DNA of 64,000 bases from Bathymodiolus brooksi. Its lineage: Eukaryota > Mollusca > Bivalvia > Mytilida > Modiolidae. Each line of letters starts with the position of its first letter. The first letter of the stretch is position 1. The translations under genes were made by a program, and so were the position numbers. The notes under the pieces were generated by a model. The model was not told the DNA's origin. It worked only from the letters and a program-made list of their open reading frames with translations, and ran no database searches. Below, piece after piece: positions 34,716 through 46,800 of this stretch. Location of the stretch: contig OY804589.1 in the NCBI GenBank assembly GCA_963680875.1, positions 16,822,028-16,886,027 of the forward strand, in the 5' to 3' direction.

Positions 34716-36180
34716 AACCTACTGCAATGTTTGAAATACTTCGTTACTTGTGTGACGTTACAAAACATGTTCATTTTCCCGTACTTTAAGAAAAAAACCT
34801 TAGCCTGTTCATCAACGACATCAAGGAATTTAGGAAGAGAGCCTTTAACGGGGGTTGGCATTAAAAGAGAAATAATAAAAATACATGTAATGTAAAACAA
34901 GTATCTATGAAATCTATATTGTAATGTCTGTTTGGAAACCACATCAAGTGTTCACATATTCATTAAGATCCATCATATGTCTTAAGATTTTGTTATGTCA
35001 ACTATTATGTTGTCATTCTTTAACTTTACCCCGGTTAAGTATCTGTACAGTAGAATGTGATGGTATTGTACATTATTTTGTTAAATGTCTTAATCAATCC
35101 ACTATAAGGATTGGTAAAAATGCATCTCACACACAACTAATAATAGAATCGCAGTTACTTATTAACTTCAACACACAAAAAGCAACAATCATCATCATTC
35201 ATTATACATTAATTCTTGAATTATCTCCCTTGATATCATTAGTAAATATCAGGTTGTCTTCTCTTGCCTTGATGTATTTTAAAAATATATGTGTGTGTTC
35301 CATGAAAGTTTGTAATAAACTCTAATGAAGTCTGTGTTTGATTTTCTTTGTATTCTATAAATAAACTAATTTACAATCTGTGTTTAATGTTTTTTTATCA
35401 CGAAGTACCTTTTCTGTAATGTGAGTATTTACAAAACTACTATTTAAACAAATAAATAAACATGGACTGGAGGTAATTATCCACCCACACATTACGTTGG
35501 GCCATGGTTTTGGTAAATCTGCTCTCGTATTTTCCCATCTTTAAGTATTCATTCGATTAAAAGGCTAATCCACAATTTTGTATTCTAAACTACAAGACTA
35601 GGGGTTCAATTCCGCCTGAACCTAATGAGAATTCCTATCTAATTCTCCAATAATTCTACCTTGAAGGTACCAAACAAAAACAAAATGCCTTCCACTTTAT
35701 TACATGAAGAACAAAAATCATTGCTCTTGGGTTGATCAGACCCAATACCATGAAAACAAACTAAAATTAATGGTGGAGCCGGCCGCCACCCACACATTTG
35801 ACTAGCGATACAGAGCGGATCGTGTTGGCCATGTTTGAAGATGGAGAAGTTAATGCTGGATTACTGTATGCATTGTTTGTGTTCACACAGACCTATTTTG
35901 CTGAATACACGGATCGAGTCTGTGACGTCTGGACAGCCTGTAATCTGAGTGGTAGAAGGATTGTGATGTGCTCCATCGTCAACCAATTAATAGCCAGGAA
36001 ATCTGACTAATCAGAAGTCACCATTTCCGGCCGATTAGCCAATCCGATTGCAAGGCGACTAACCAATGACAGAGCAGGTTACAACACCAAGAGACCAATG
36101 AATACCACCGAGACAAACACGTCGTACGCACTAAAATATTTTTTACAATATTGTATCTACTTTATAATAGTCTACTTTTG
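34716..36180. other. Intergenic, unassigned
   Basis: Two open frames (34924-35325 and 35798-36010, plus) have no recognised domain or splice context. Three CCAAT boxes lie at about 36040-36100. No gene called. Confidence 0.4.
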
Positions 36181-36184
36181 GCAA

Positions 36185-36290
36185 TGATGACGTCACCGGC
36201 AGTTACGTGACCGGAAGTGACATCAGTCACGTGACCGGAAGTGACGTCACAGGAGGTGACGTCATTTTTTCCATGCTTTTTTCTTACTAT
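36185..36290. promoter_or_regulatory. ETS/CRE motif cluster
   Basis: ACCGGAAGTGAC occurs twice, beside TGACGTCA-type and CACGTGAC sites, and ends like the first cluster in TTTTTTCTTACTA(T/G)AGTAGTAG. It is a copy of the motif-rich repeat at 31650. Confidence 0.5.
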
Positions 36291-37400
36291 AGTAGTAGAA
36301 AAAAATGTTCCCTTACACGAAAAACTAGAGGATACTAAAGGAACAATCAGAAGCCGTCAATCGAATGACAAACAACATAATGACCAAAAGATACCAAAGG
36401 AATAATCAGAAGCCGTAAATCGAATGACAAACAGCAATGGTAGACTATTATACATTAGTTTTATTAAAAAGAGTCGATGGCCTCAACCACCGATACTACA
36501 CAAGGCCATTGTAAGACATAATAGTGAAACAATAGTCAACTTTATTATTATTTCATAATTTATCATTAATGTCATACATTTATATGTGTGATAAAGGAAA
36601 TATGTACATGCATCATCAGCATTTACGGAAAACAAATTTTCCTTTATTACAGTTTCCGAGAAATCACAGGTGTTTATCAAAAAAGAAAAATTCAAATTTC
36701 ATTCAAAATAAAAGTTAACTGAACTATTGTACACTTGTCTGACACAATATAGTTAAAGTGTAGTAAAAATAACATTTATATAATAATATATTTAATTTTG
36801 AATTCTATTTTTTCAGAAACCACACGGGTTAAAGTTATTGTATTTTCGTTACTTTCAGCTATATCATAGCGGTCAAATTTATTTGTGGAGAAAACCGGAG
36901 TACCCAGAGAAACCACCTATCTACCGCAAGTCACTGAAAAACTTTATCACACAAAGCTGAGTACACCTCGCCATGAACGGGAGTCAAACTCACAACTTTA
37001 GTGGTGATAGGCACTAATTCCATAGGTAGTTGTTAATCCAACTGTCATACGATCACGACCACGACGGTCCTTGATACCACACGTTATAATAGTAAACCTG
37101 TAACAATTATTGCTCTAAAATTTGATACTTTTTATGGGTTTGTTCTCAGTTTTTTACACACACATACACACACACGCTAAAATAGCATGAATAGTCTCTG
37201 TCCACATGTGTATATTAAGCATCATATTTAAACGATAGCATAATGTCAGAATTAGAAAATGAAACGATTTAGAAACACATGTTTGTTAGAACCGATCATT
37301 TAAATATTTGGAGAATTGTTTTCACACGACACAAAAACATATTAATATTTGGACCTGAAAAATCGGTATTTTATTTTTCTTAACATTTTGTTGTTGAAAA

Positions 37401-37603
37401 CATAGGTACCGGATTTGGGAACCCGCCTTTTTTATTTCTTTATTCATCACTTTTGTGGGACGTTTTCATTATAAACAGTGTTGAACAACTTCAAACATTA
37501 CCAAAAACTCAATTCGAGATCGATATAAGCCCATTTCTAAAACAAAAGTGATGAATTAAAAAAAAATTAAAAAGGGGGGGGGTCCACAAATCGGGTACCT
37601 ATG
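37401..37603. mobile_element. MITE with 8-bp target-site duplication
   Basis: Ends CATAGGTACCGGATTTGGGA and CACAAATCGGGTACCTATG, flanked by GTTGAAAA on both sides (37393-37400, 37604-37611). Unit A shows the uninterrupted site near 4290. An 8-bp duplication fits hAT-type elements. Confidence 0.8.
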
Positions 37604-38676
37604 GTTGAAAACTGCAAGGTCAAATTAATTATTTTTTAGCAACCTTCAGGTCAGGATATTATTTTCCATTAAAATTGGCGACATATATTAAGAAAATAAA
37701 GTATATATCTATTCTAAAGCTTAAATAGTCGACTGAACTGGCACGATAAAACATAAAATTCCTTAAATACATACAAACACATCTTTATTAATTCTTGGTT
37801 ATCACAAGAAAACATAATTCTCCATAGAACAATCAAGACGTGATTCTTGCTTTAAACATGAAAACACATGAATTCCCCGGAATATGTTTTAAATACTAAT
37901 TTTCTATATATGAGAAAAATATCTTACAGTTTCCAACTAAGTGTATAAGTTTGTTTGTTTTTGTTATCATATATTTAAGTTTTACTAATTAAAAGTTGCT
38001 TTAAATGGAATGGCTTTTTTACGGACCTACCTGATTAACATATATCCAAAATAGTAAAGAAGTCGCTACTCTCTAATCACAAGGATGTGCTTCTATTGGT
38101 GTGTACCCTAATAACACCCGTTGTCATAAATTATCTAAATAAACAGAGATTAAGATAACGCTGGACACATTTTTGATTGAAATTTTCCTTTAATAGTGAT
38201 ATAAAGATAAATATTTTTATCAATTTGATCGAGGAATGGACATGTGGTCAAGTTCGGACATTACGTTACATTTTTTTGCTTAATATTCAAAGTTACCTTA
38301 GTGATTTTTATTTGTACATAATTTAAACACAACAAATAAAAATTGACTTTGATTTTCTTATATATATTCAACTAAAAATAAATCCTAAAAATTAAAAACA
38401 TGGAAAAATTATGTACAAATAAAAACCACTCATATAAACATAATGAGCAAATAAACAAACAAATATAGACAATTCCGAATGTCTTGGTGTAAGATATGTC
38501 AAAATGTATCCAGAAATGACTTCACAATCATTTTGTGACTTCTACAAATGGAACATAGCGTGATCATTTGTGACACATATATTCTGTAAAGAATAAGTAG
38601 GTATTGATGGCGGTCTTAAAACGTAAGTGATTAATAACAATAATATATTATAGTTGTAAGTACACAATGTAAGTTT

Positions 38677-39371
38677 CACAGTGTATAACCGGACAGTTTT
38701 GAAAAACGGAAGTTGCTGTACTGTCCGACCTAGTAAGGTTGTTGCTTGCAGAAATTTCGACATTTTTGGATGATTATCCGTGATTTATTCTTTGAAAGTG
38801 GATCAAGCGAGGCAACAAAAATAAAAAAATAAGTGCAAAGGTATGTCATTTATATTTCTGATCAAATAACAGTGCCCTATTTGAACACTGAAACTGGAAA
38901 TCGTCGTTTAAGCATCGTCGATGGTATGTTTTCGCTCGAAGAAAGGGGGTAAAAATCTCATTTTTCTCCACTTATTCTTTAAATTATGTCAAATATGTTC
39001 TCCCTATCGGATGAAATAGACATCGACGTTTTCAATGACCGTAAACGCACTCTTTTTCCTTACGACGGGTACATTTAACATCGTTCTTCATTCTACGTCA
39101 CTGTACGCCTAATTGCTACTGTACCATCCACGATGTTTAAACGACGATTTCCCGTTTCAGTGTTCACATAGGGCACTATTTTTGATCAGAAATATAAATG
39201 ACACATCTTTGCAGTACTTTTTGTATTTTTGTTGCTTCAGTTGATCCACTTTCAAAGAATAAATCACGGATAATCATCCAAAATTGTCGAAATTTCTACA
39301 AGCAACTAACCTTACCTGGTCGGACAGTACAGCAACTTCCGTTTTTCAAAACTGTCCGGTTATACACTGTG
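38677..39371. mobile_element. 695-bp foldback element with long terminal inverted repeats
   Basis: Arms of about 235 bp start CACAGTGTATAACCGGACAG and end CTGTCCGGTTATACACTGTG; flanks carry AGTTT (38672-38676, 39372-39376) as a possible 5-bp duplication. It has no protein. Confidence 0.8.
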
Positions 39372-39389
39372 AGTTTGCTAATCAACAAA

Positions 39390-39726
39390 CCGCATTAGTG
39401 GTGTAATGGTTAACGTACTGGCCTTGAATGGGTTAAATGGTGAGTTCCGCCAAATTTGGTCAAACCAAAGATTATAAAATTGGAATTTGCTGTTTCTCCA
39501 GAATAGAGTAAGAGCACTTAAAGTTGTGTTGGTTCGATCGGAATCAGAATAATGCGTCCGAGTGGGACGATATGTCTACCCACCTACTGTGAGCTAAAAC
39601 TACAACCAAGCGGTTTTGTTTCTAGTACAAAGGTGACATAATCATTAACTCATCGAAAAATAACTACACCATGATAAAGCTGAAAAAATTGCTCACTTTT
39701 CATTAAACAACAATCACTCACTCAAT
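39390..39726 (+). repeat. tRNA-like SINE family 1 with possible tRNA-derived head
   Basis: The head reads GGTGTAATGGTTAACGTACT, like a tRNA A-box region. The body has the family's GGAATCAGAATAATGCGTCC and ends CAATCACTCACTCA. It is followed by an (AAT)n run, as SINE tails often are. Confidence 0.5.
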
Positions 39727-39727
39727 T

Positions 39728-39729
39728 TT

Positions 39730-39774
<45 letters not shown>

Positions 39775-39825
39775 GCAATACTAATAATAATAATAGTCAT
39801 AATACTACTAATAATAATAATAATC
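39728..39825. repeat. (AAT)n microsatellite
   Basis: About 100 bp of AAT units, interrupted once, directly after the SINE end. Confidence 0.9.
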
Positions 39826-39829
39826 TTTC

Positions 39830-41410
39830 ATAAAGAAATGATGGCCTAAATAGAAAATAGAAGATCACAAAGCTAGGCCACCTGATATTCTAGTTATTTT
39901 TGTACAAGATTCGTGCATCAAGTTTAGTGTATAGCCCCTTATAAAACAAAACTTGACATCCAAAGCTAGTACGTGTAAACAATTGTGTCAATATATTTAG
40001 AAATTTGAAAGTGTCACGTCAATCGATATAAATCAGACCACATTGCTATGTAAACAGCTACCAATTGATCAGGTACAACAAATTATTTTTGCATTTGATA
40101 AAATAAATAGAATAGAAAAGGCTCCCTATGTATGATCGTTATTTTCTTCAATTTAATCGACATTTTATTCACACGTGGAAAACACTTGAATGACTTCGCC
40201 ATTTCACTAAGAAATACTAATTTGACCCCGGAACTATATATTCTAGTGCCTGTATCAAGTCAAGAAAGTGAGCAGTCACATATCTGTCTGATGGCCATCG
40301 ATTTTTGCATCTGGTTCTACGAATATTCGATTGGAATTTGGAACTGTTTCGACAGTGTATTATTTTTATTTTATGACTTGAGCAACTGTAAATATTGACT
40401 GACCCTGTCTGTGCATGTTTGAGTTCTCGTTATTTTTGGGTTGTCTAATTGTATGATTTGAAAAGGATGTGTACAAACATTATATAATTTTTTTCTTGCC
40501 TGTTTAAACGTTTGCGATAGCGATCCTAATATTAAGATCAGAGATTGAAGGTTCCATTAACAAGTAGAACCCCGACTCATTATTGAATCTGTCTCAAGCT
40601 AGAACCAAGATGTCAATTGTGGTTCTGTTGTGACAATTGGAGAGATATGGTTCCATTAACATGCTAAGCTCCGCCACATTATTGGGTCTGTTTCAAGCTA
40701 GAACCTAGATGTCCATTGGGGTTCTGTTGTGAAAATTGCAGAGATATGGTTCCATTAGCATATTATTGAGTCTGTCTCAAGCTAGAACCAGGATGTCCTT
40801 AATTTAAATTATGATTAAAACTAAGGTTCTCCTTCCTCAAGCATAGGTGACCTTTGCCGATTTTGGTGATCCTATTTAGACCCTTTGGTTTACTTGCTCC
40901 CAATACTTTTTAAATTATTTGGTTTTCCAACCTTTTGATTTTGAGCATACCTAGTGACGGTTATTCCAGAAACGCGTCGTGCGCACTAAATTTGATATCT
41001 ACGTTTTTATTACCTTTATCTTTATTGTTATTTTGTCATTTCTGAAGAAGCGTGTGATGACTTCAAGACGAAGCAAACACTGCATAATTTTATTTTATTT
41101 TTATTAATTATATCTTCATGGCTACTATGTGACCTAGTTGTATACATGAGAGGGCTGGATTCTATATGCAAACAAACACACATAACGTAAATAAGATATG
41201 AGTATTATTAAATTGAAAGCATTATCTTGTCTTGTCCGATAATGTGTTATTTCCCTACATCCACAATTATTACTTCCTGGTCCGGGATTTCAGATGGAAT
41301 TCAGGCTTAGATTTATATAAAATTAGACTGACCTCTCATATATAATGTAATAGTTCGTGTAGCGTATTGCTTATCATTCATGATAATAATTAATGTATAA
41401 TTCTGATATT
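39830..41410. other. Intergenic repeats
   Basis: From about 40430 it aligns with 8080-9150 (112-bp units and the ACGCGTCGTGCGCAC family). The frame at 40132-40398 has no support as a gene. Confidence 0.45.
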
Positions 41411-41415
41411 TGCAG

Positions 41416-41615
41416 TGTGTTCCGATTGTATTGATATCTGTACTCAAGAAGACAGAAGGTTAAATGTTGAGGTTAAGTATTTCCAGTTGGCAAATATAGA
41501 AATTCCAGATATTGTTAACAGTCAATTTGTCCAGGCTTTAGTAGAACAAGAACAAGCACAGGAAGAACTATTAAAACAGGAAGCAGTTGTCGTCAGAAAG
41601 GAAACAACTCAACAG
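41416..41615 (+). CDS. Orphan exon, SPFH/band-7-like helical segment
   Basis: Acceptor TTCTGATATTTGCAG, then 200 nt (2 bases plus 66 codons), then donor CAACAG|GTAAAT. It reads VKYFQLANIEIPDIVNSQFV, then QALVEQEQAQEELLKQEAVV and VRKETTQQ. The end of a small beta domain followed by a Glu/Gln-rich helix recalls SPFH/prohibitin-like proteins; this is family-level recall only. It is the only convincing plus-strand exon, and no partner exons were found nearby. A retroelement end starts directly at the donor. It may be a captured exon or a remnant of a lost gene. Confidence 0.5.
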
Positions 41616-41905
41616 GTAAATGGAATATCTATGTCACAAATGACCACGAATATGTTCCACTTGTCGTAAGCACTCCCAGGTCCTTTCCTCATTCATGACT
41701 TATCACAGGTTTGTACACAGATTAACACGACGGGCGCCATTAGTGGAGCAGGAACACTTGCCCTTCCGGAGTTCATCCCCCTGTTTTAGTGAGGTTCGTG
41801 TCACTCGATCTTTAGTTTTATATGTATGTTTTGTAGATCGATGTTTATCCTTTTGTCACATTTTCTTTTGGTACCTCTTTGGTATCTTCAAACTCTTCTT
41901 ATTTG
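41616..41905 (+). repeat. Retroelement 3' end (C-terminal codons plus tail)
   Basis: The frame NGISMSQMTTNMFHLS and stop is the C-terminus I associate with the same reverse-transcriptase family. The tail CACGACGGGCGCCATTAGTG ... TTTGGTATCTTCAAACTC follows. 5'-truncated. Confidence 0.55.
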
Positions 41906-43835
41906 ATTTCATTCCATGTCTTGAGATGAGTGAGCGAAAAATTATTGTTTAATGCCATCTCAGCATCTCAGCAATTGTTCAGCTTTATCATGGCGCGAAC
42001 AAGTTAATTTTCAATAAGATGATCAGGTCCATTTTGTACTAGACCAAGAGCCTTAGTTGGAATTTTCAATACTATGACTCCTCGTAGGACGATATCAATA
42101 AAATTGAGATTCCAAAGAACCAATTGTTCACCTTAAGTGCAGGCAATAATTGTATAATTGTATAATGTTTAATACTAGCAACTTGTCTTATAAGAGACAG
42201 AAACTGCCTACCTGTGTTCACCCCTTGGGCCGGTTTTTGGTGGGGTCTTTGTAGCTCATCTTTTTAAGTTTTCTGTGTTGTTTGTGTTGTTTTTTTGTTT
42301 TTTGTTGTTTTGTTTGTCATCGGCCTGTGTCTTGTATGTCATGTGTCTTGTATGTCCTGTGTCTTGTTGCCAGTATCACTGGATTGTCCATTCTTGATTG
42401 TCCCTTCGGTTTTCTCTAACGTTTATTTAATAAACATAGGAAACATTCCAGTGGTATATAATATAATTTAATATAAAAATCAACAAAAAACAAACATAAA
42501 AAGTAATAAACGTGTGTAATAATGTACAATCTCCAGGATAAAGCATTAATGAAAAACAAAGAAAACTAACTGTCAAAGATGTGTTTTACTTAGCCGTTGA
42601 ACAGTAGCTTTTCCTGTTTTGAACCCATTTATCAATTACAATTTGATGGGGATTATTTCTGTGAGAAAGCATATATATACGAAAATTTTACAGAATACTG
42701 ATAGTCAAGAGAGCTACGATCAAACGTCAATAGTTAATTAAATTTTTTATTTTTAGCTTATCTAATTCTTTTTATTATTGTATCATAAATAGAATAAAAT
42801 TACATAACTACAAAAAGGGCAGCCTTTCCGATAATTTGGAACATCGTTTCAGAATATAAAATACATTTCAACACGTTACATCTAATAATTTATTAACAAC
42901 ATTCTAAATAATTTCATTTTAAAATCAATGTATATTATATTAGAGGTGCATTTATGGTGTTTAACACCACTTTCACGTCAAAGCCATTAGACAATTCTTT
43001 AAGTGTATAACTGTCTGTAAAATAATAAATCTGTTTAATATAAATAATCTGTTTACATATAATACTTGTCTGCTGATGCATTCAATTTGTGCACAGTGTA
43101 GACCCATTTTAACAGATCGTTATTATGAAATGAAGTGCACGCCACGATATAGATGATAAAGTTTGCGCTCAACCCCAATCAATCAATAAATATATGACAA
43201 AAACAAAAAATAATCGTTTTTCCCTATTTTCACTTCAGCATGATAACACAATGTCTGACATTATATTAAAATGTATTGAATCACATTTCATGGATGAAAT
43301 ATGAAAGAAATATATTTGTGATGTAATATGCGTTACACAAAATGAAGCAAGCTTGACAAATGGACTAATATTTTTTTTTCAATTTCAAACCAAAATGATC
43401 ACACTTAAATTTTAGATATAATAAAAAATGGCTTGAAAAATATTGAAATAACAACGAAATATATTGCATGATTAAATAATATTTCTAACACAATGTAATT
43501 AAATGTGTAGTACACACAATGAAGATTAGAAATCAATATTAATGATGCATTACATACATAGAATGTCGCATTTCAGGTACAGTCAAAACCTGTATATAAA
43601 AACACCCAAGGGAACCTGCCCTTTATAAGACATTGTCCTTTATATACAGGTTCTAATTATATACACTATTCATTAATAAGGAAAATGAGCCTGCCCTTTA
43701 TAGACAGAGATTTGTTACATGTATATATAAATGCTCTTTAAAGTAGGGTATACTGTATTCCATTCCAATCAGATCTTATGTTTTTAGAATATAATACCAG
43801 AGATCCCTGTTGTGGCCAATACAAATGCTTTTAGT

Positions 43836-43875
43836 TCACGTATAATCAGGATAATCTGGTCTGTGTATTGATGAT
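43836..43875 (-). CDS. Gene B exon 12: last coding exon and stop
   Basis: Acceptor TTTTTGTGTGTTTCAG, then Arg completed across the junction, [12 protein letters not shown] and TGA (43838-43836). It marks the 3' end of the coding region. Confidence 0.78.
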
Positions 43876-46800
43876 CTGAAACACACAAAAATAAATCAAA
43901 TAGTATAACCGATTAAATTGAACGATTATTTGCTGTTCAATTTGTTAGTAGTATCAGACATTACTTTTTGTCTTAAGAATAATGGTCTTTAATCAATATA
44001 TTATACCTTCCAAGCTAGTCGTCAGAATAACGCGACTGGTGTCACTAATGGAACAAGAACTACAAACCCGTTCTATGCACCCGAGTTCAATCCAGGTGTC
44101 ATAGAGTAAACCTTCCCCCATAGTAGATTAACCCCACGGAAGATTTACTATATAGTAAACCTTCCCCTATGGGGAACGTTTACTATATAGCATTCATTCC
44201 TCATAGTAAACTTTCCTACCTACTCAAATACTGCAAAATGGCTTCGTATATTTGTTTATAATTTTTAATTATAACCGGTTAATCCGGATAATTACTATTG
44301 ATTCGGAATTTAGCACCTTAATCGTGGTAGTTTTAATTGCTATATACCATTAATTATATCCAGTTATGATTAAAAGGTAAAAATAAATGTATGCAGCCAT
44401 TTTGCAGTATTTGAGCAGGTAGGAAGGTTTACTATGCAGAATAAATACTATATAGTAAATCTTCCGGGGGTTTAATCTACTATGGGGGAAGGTTTACTCT
44501 ATGACACCAGACGTCATTATCTCCATTATCTAGCATTACTGTTTTGCAGCCCCCCAGAAAAACAACCCAAAAATAACGTCATCATGGTCATCGCATCTTC
44601 CAAGCATCTTTTGGGACAATTTAGAAATTGAGCTACACATTCTTTGGTATATTCTTTATTGACATACACTACCTATGTATTACTTACTCTTACCTCTTGT
44701 ATTCGTTGTACAATGGATCACTGTTTGGTCTTATACGTGGTCTTTTGATTGCGAACTGGTAAAAAGAAAAATGGACAATTGAAATATATTATGAATAGTT
44801 TGAAGATAGGCAAGAGGTAATCATAATCCGTAATAATAAAATACAAACAATACAATGGCCAAGCGAAAAAGAAGAAATGGGAAACAATAAAAGAAATGTT
44901 GACAAAACACTACACACAGAATAGAAAAGATTGAGCAACATAAACCCCACTAAAACCTGATATATGTGCATCTACCAAGCCAGAACCGTTTTGTTGTTTT
45001 GATGGAATTTACCATCACGGTTTTAAAGAAAAGCTTGAAGATACCAAAGGGGTAATCAGAAGCCGTAAATTGAAGGACAGACACCACAATGTCGGAAAGA
45101 AAAAAAAAGACAAAAGGACAAACAGCGATCTAAAAAATTAAAATTAAACTTTCTTTTCAAAATTTTGATTGGTTGAATAACGACATCAAACATATGTAAT
45201 ATTTTCCGTTTTTGGCTATTATGTTTAGGCTCTTGGATTTTCTTGCTCTCAAAGACATTAAATTATTTAACTTGCAACTATGACCTTACATGATAACGAT
45301 TTTTTCAGAAAGGCATTTATATTACTTACCTCCTCTGGACAAAGCGCTGCATTGTGGTAAGAACTTTCACTTTCCCTGTCGTTGTCTAGTGACGATGGGT
45401 TGTATATGTATGTCTATAAAGAAAAAATATGAAATGAGATTAAATCAAAACTTCGATACAGAAATTAGTGCACAGGACACGTTTCTAGAGTAACACCCAC
45501 CAGTACGTTCAAAGTTTTAGATATCCACGGTTTAACTACTATCACATGGTCTGTGCCTCTCCTGGTGCACTCACATTTACATTCCCTAAATAATATATTA
45601 TATTAAAACTATGGTTTATTTCCCTCATACATAGGCGACCTTAGCTTTTACTTGCTTTTAAATTCTTTAGCTTTGCTATCTTCTGTATCTTCTGACTATG
45701 CGCGTAAATGCTGAATGTTATTCCAGAAACGTGTCGTGTGCACTAAATGAGATATCATTGTTTTAACCTATTTCATGTATTATAAAAATAAAACCGATCC
45801 GTTCACAGGTTGTGTTTATATGTGTTCCGTTTGTGTGGTGTTAGCTATTTCCGTGGTAAATACTATTTCGTTGTCAACTTTTTTTTACAACAGCTTGGCC
45901 AACAATCACTCGCTCATTCTACACGCATATTGCACTGACCATCCTGGATTTATTGTTGTTTAACGACAAATAAACAACTTTTAGCTATTTCATGGCGAGA
46001 ACAAGTTACATTAAATGAGATGATATCCACTGTGTACTAGACCAAGACACGTATTTCAATTTGCTAAGTGCCCAACTTACTGAAACGACAGTCAGCGAGT
46101 AGACATGTCGTTGCACCACTCGAACTCATTTTCTTGATTCCTGGTCAACGAGTTCTTGCTCTTACTCCTGAGTGCTGCATGCTTAGCTGAGACGTTGCAA
46201 CCACAATATTCTTTGGTTTGACCAGACCAGGCCTTCAAACCACGATCTGCTGCACTCGAGTCTCGGACACTCAAAACTTTTCATCAGCAATGCATTTGTT
46301 CTCTAAATATCATTGTGCTATTCTGGTACTGGTTAGGGTTTATGGTGTTTAACGCCCCTTACAACAATATTACAGTTATATTGTGGTGGTCAGTTTTATT
46401 GGTGGAGGACACCGAAGTACCAGGAGAAAACCACCGACCTGCCGTAAGTCATGGATAAACTTTATCAAATAATGTTGTATCGATTACACCTCGGCTGATC
46501 GGGTTTTGAAACACCAACGTTGGTGATGATAGTCACTGGTTGTCCAAGCAGTTGTAAATCCAACTACCATACGATCACAACTACGACAGCCACATCATAT
46601 ATGCTGATACTAAAACTTCAAATGATCTACATTTCTTCTGTTAATATCTCCTTCTATTATTGTATATCTTCTGTTGTCCTCATAAGTCTGGCTGGGATCC
46701 AAAAAAATATTAGAGGGTATATGACGTCGACCTAAATGGCCCAAGGGATGGCTGTAACCAAACGTATCATAATCCTTCCTGCAAAGATATCGTATTGCAA

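Noticed and set aside
34924..35325. 133-codon plus frame
   Set aside because: AT-rich chance frame without domain or splice support.
35798..36010. 70-codon plus-strand frame with less AT-biased codons
   Set aside because: No recognised motif, splice sites or partner; left as unassigned.
39390..39440. Possible tRNA gene
   Set aside because: Only an A-box-like part is visible, no acceptor stem or T-loop pairing; better explained as the head of a SINE.
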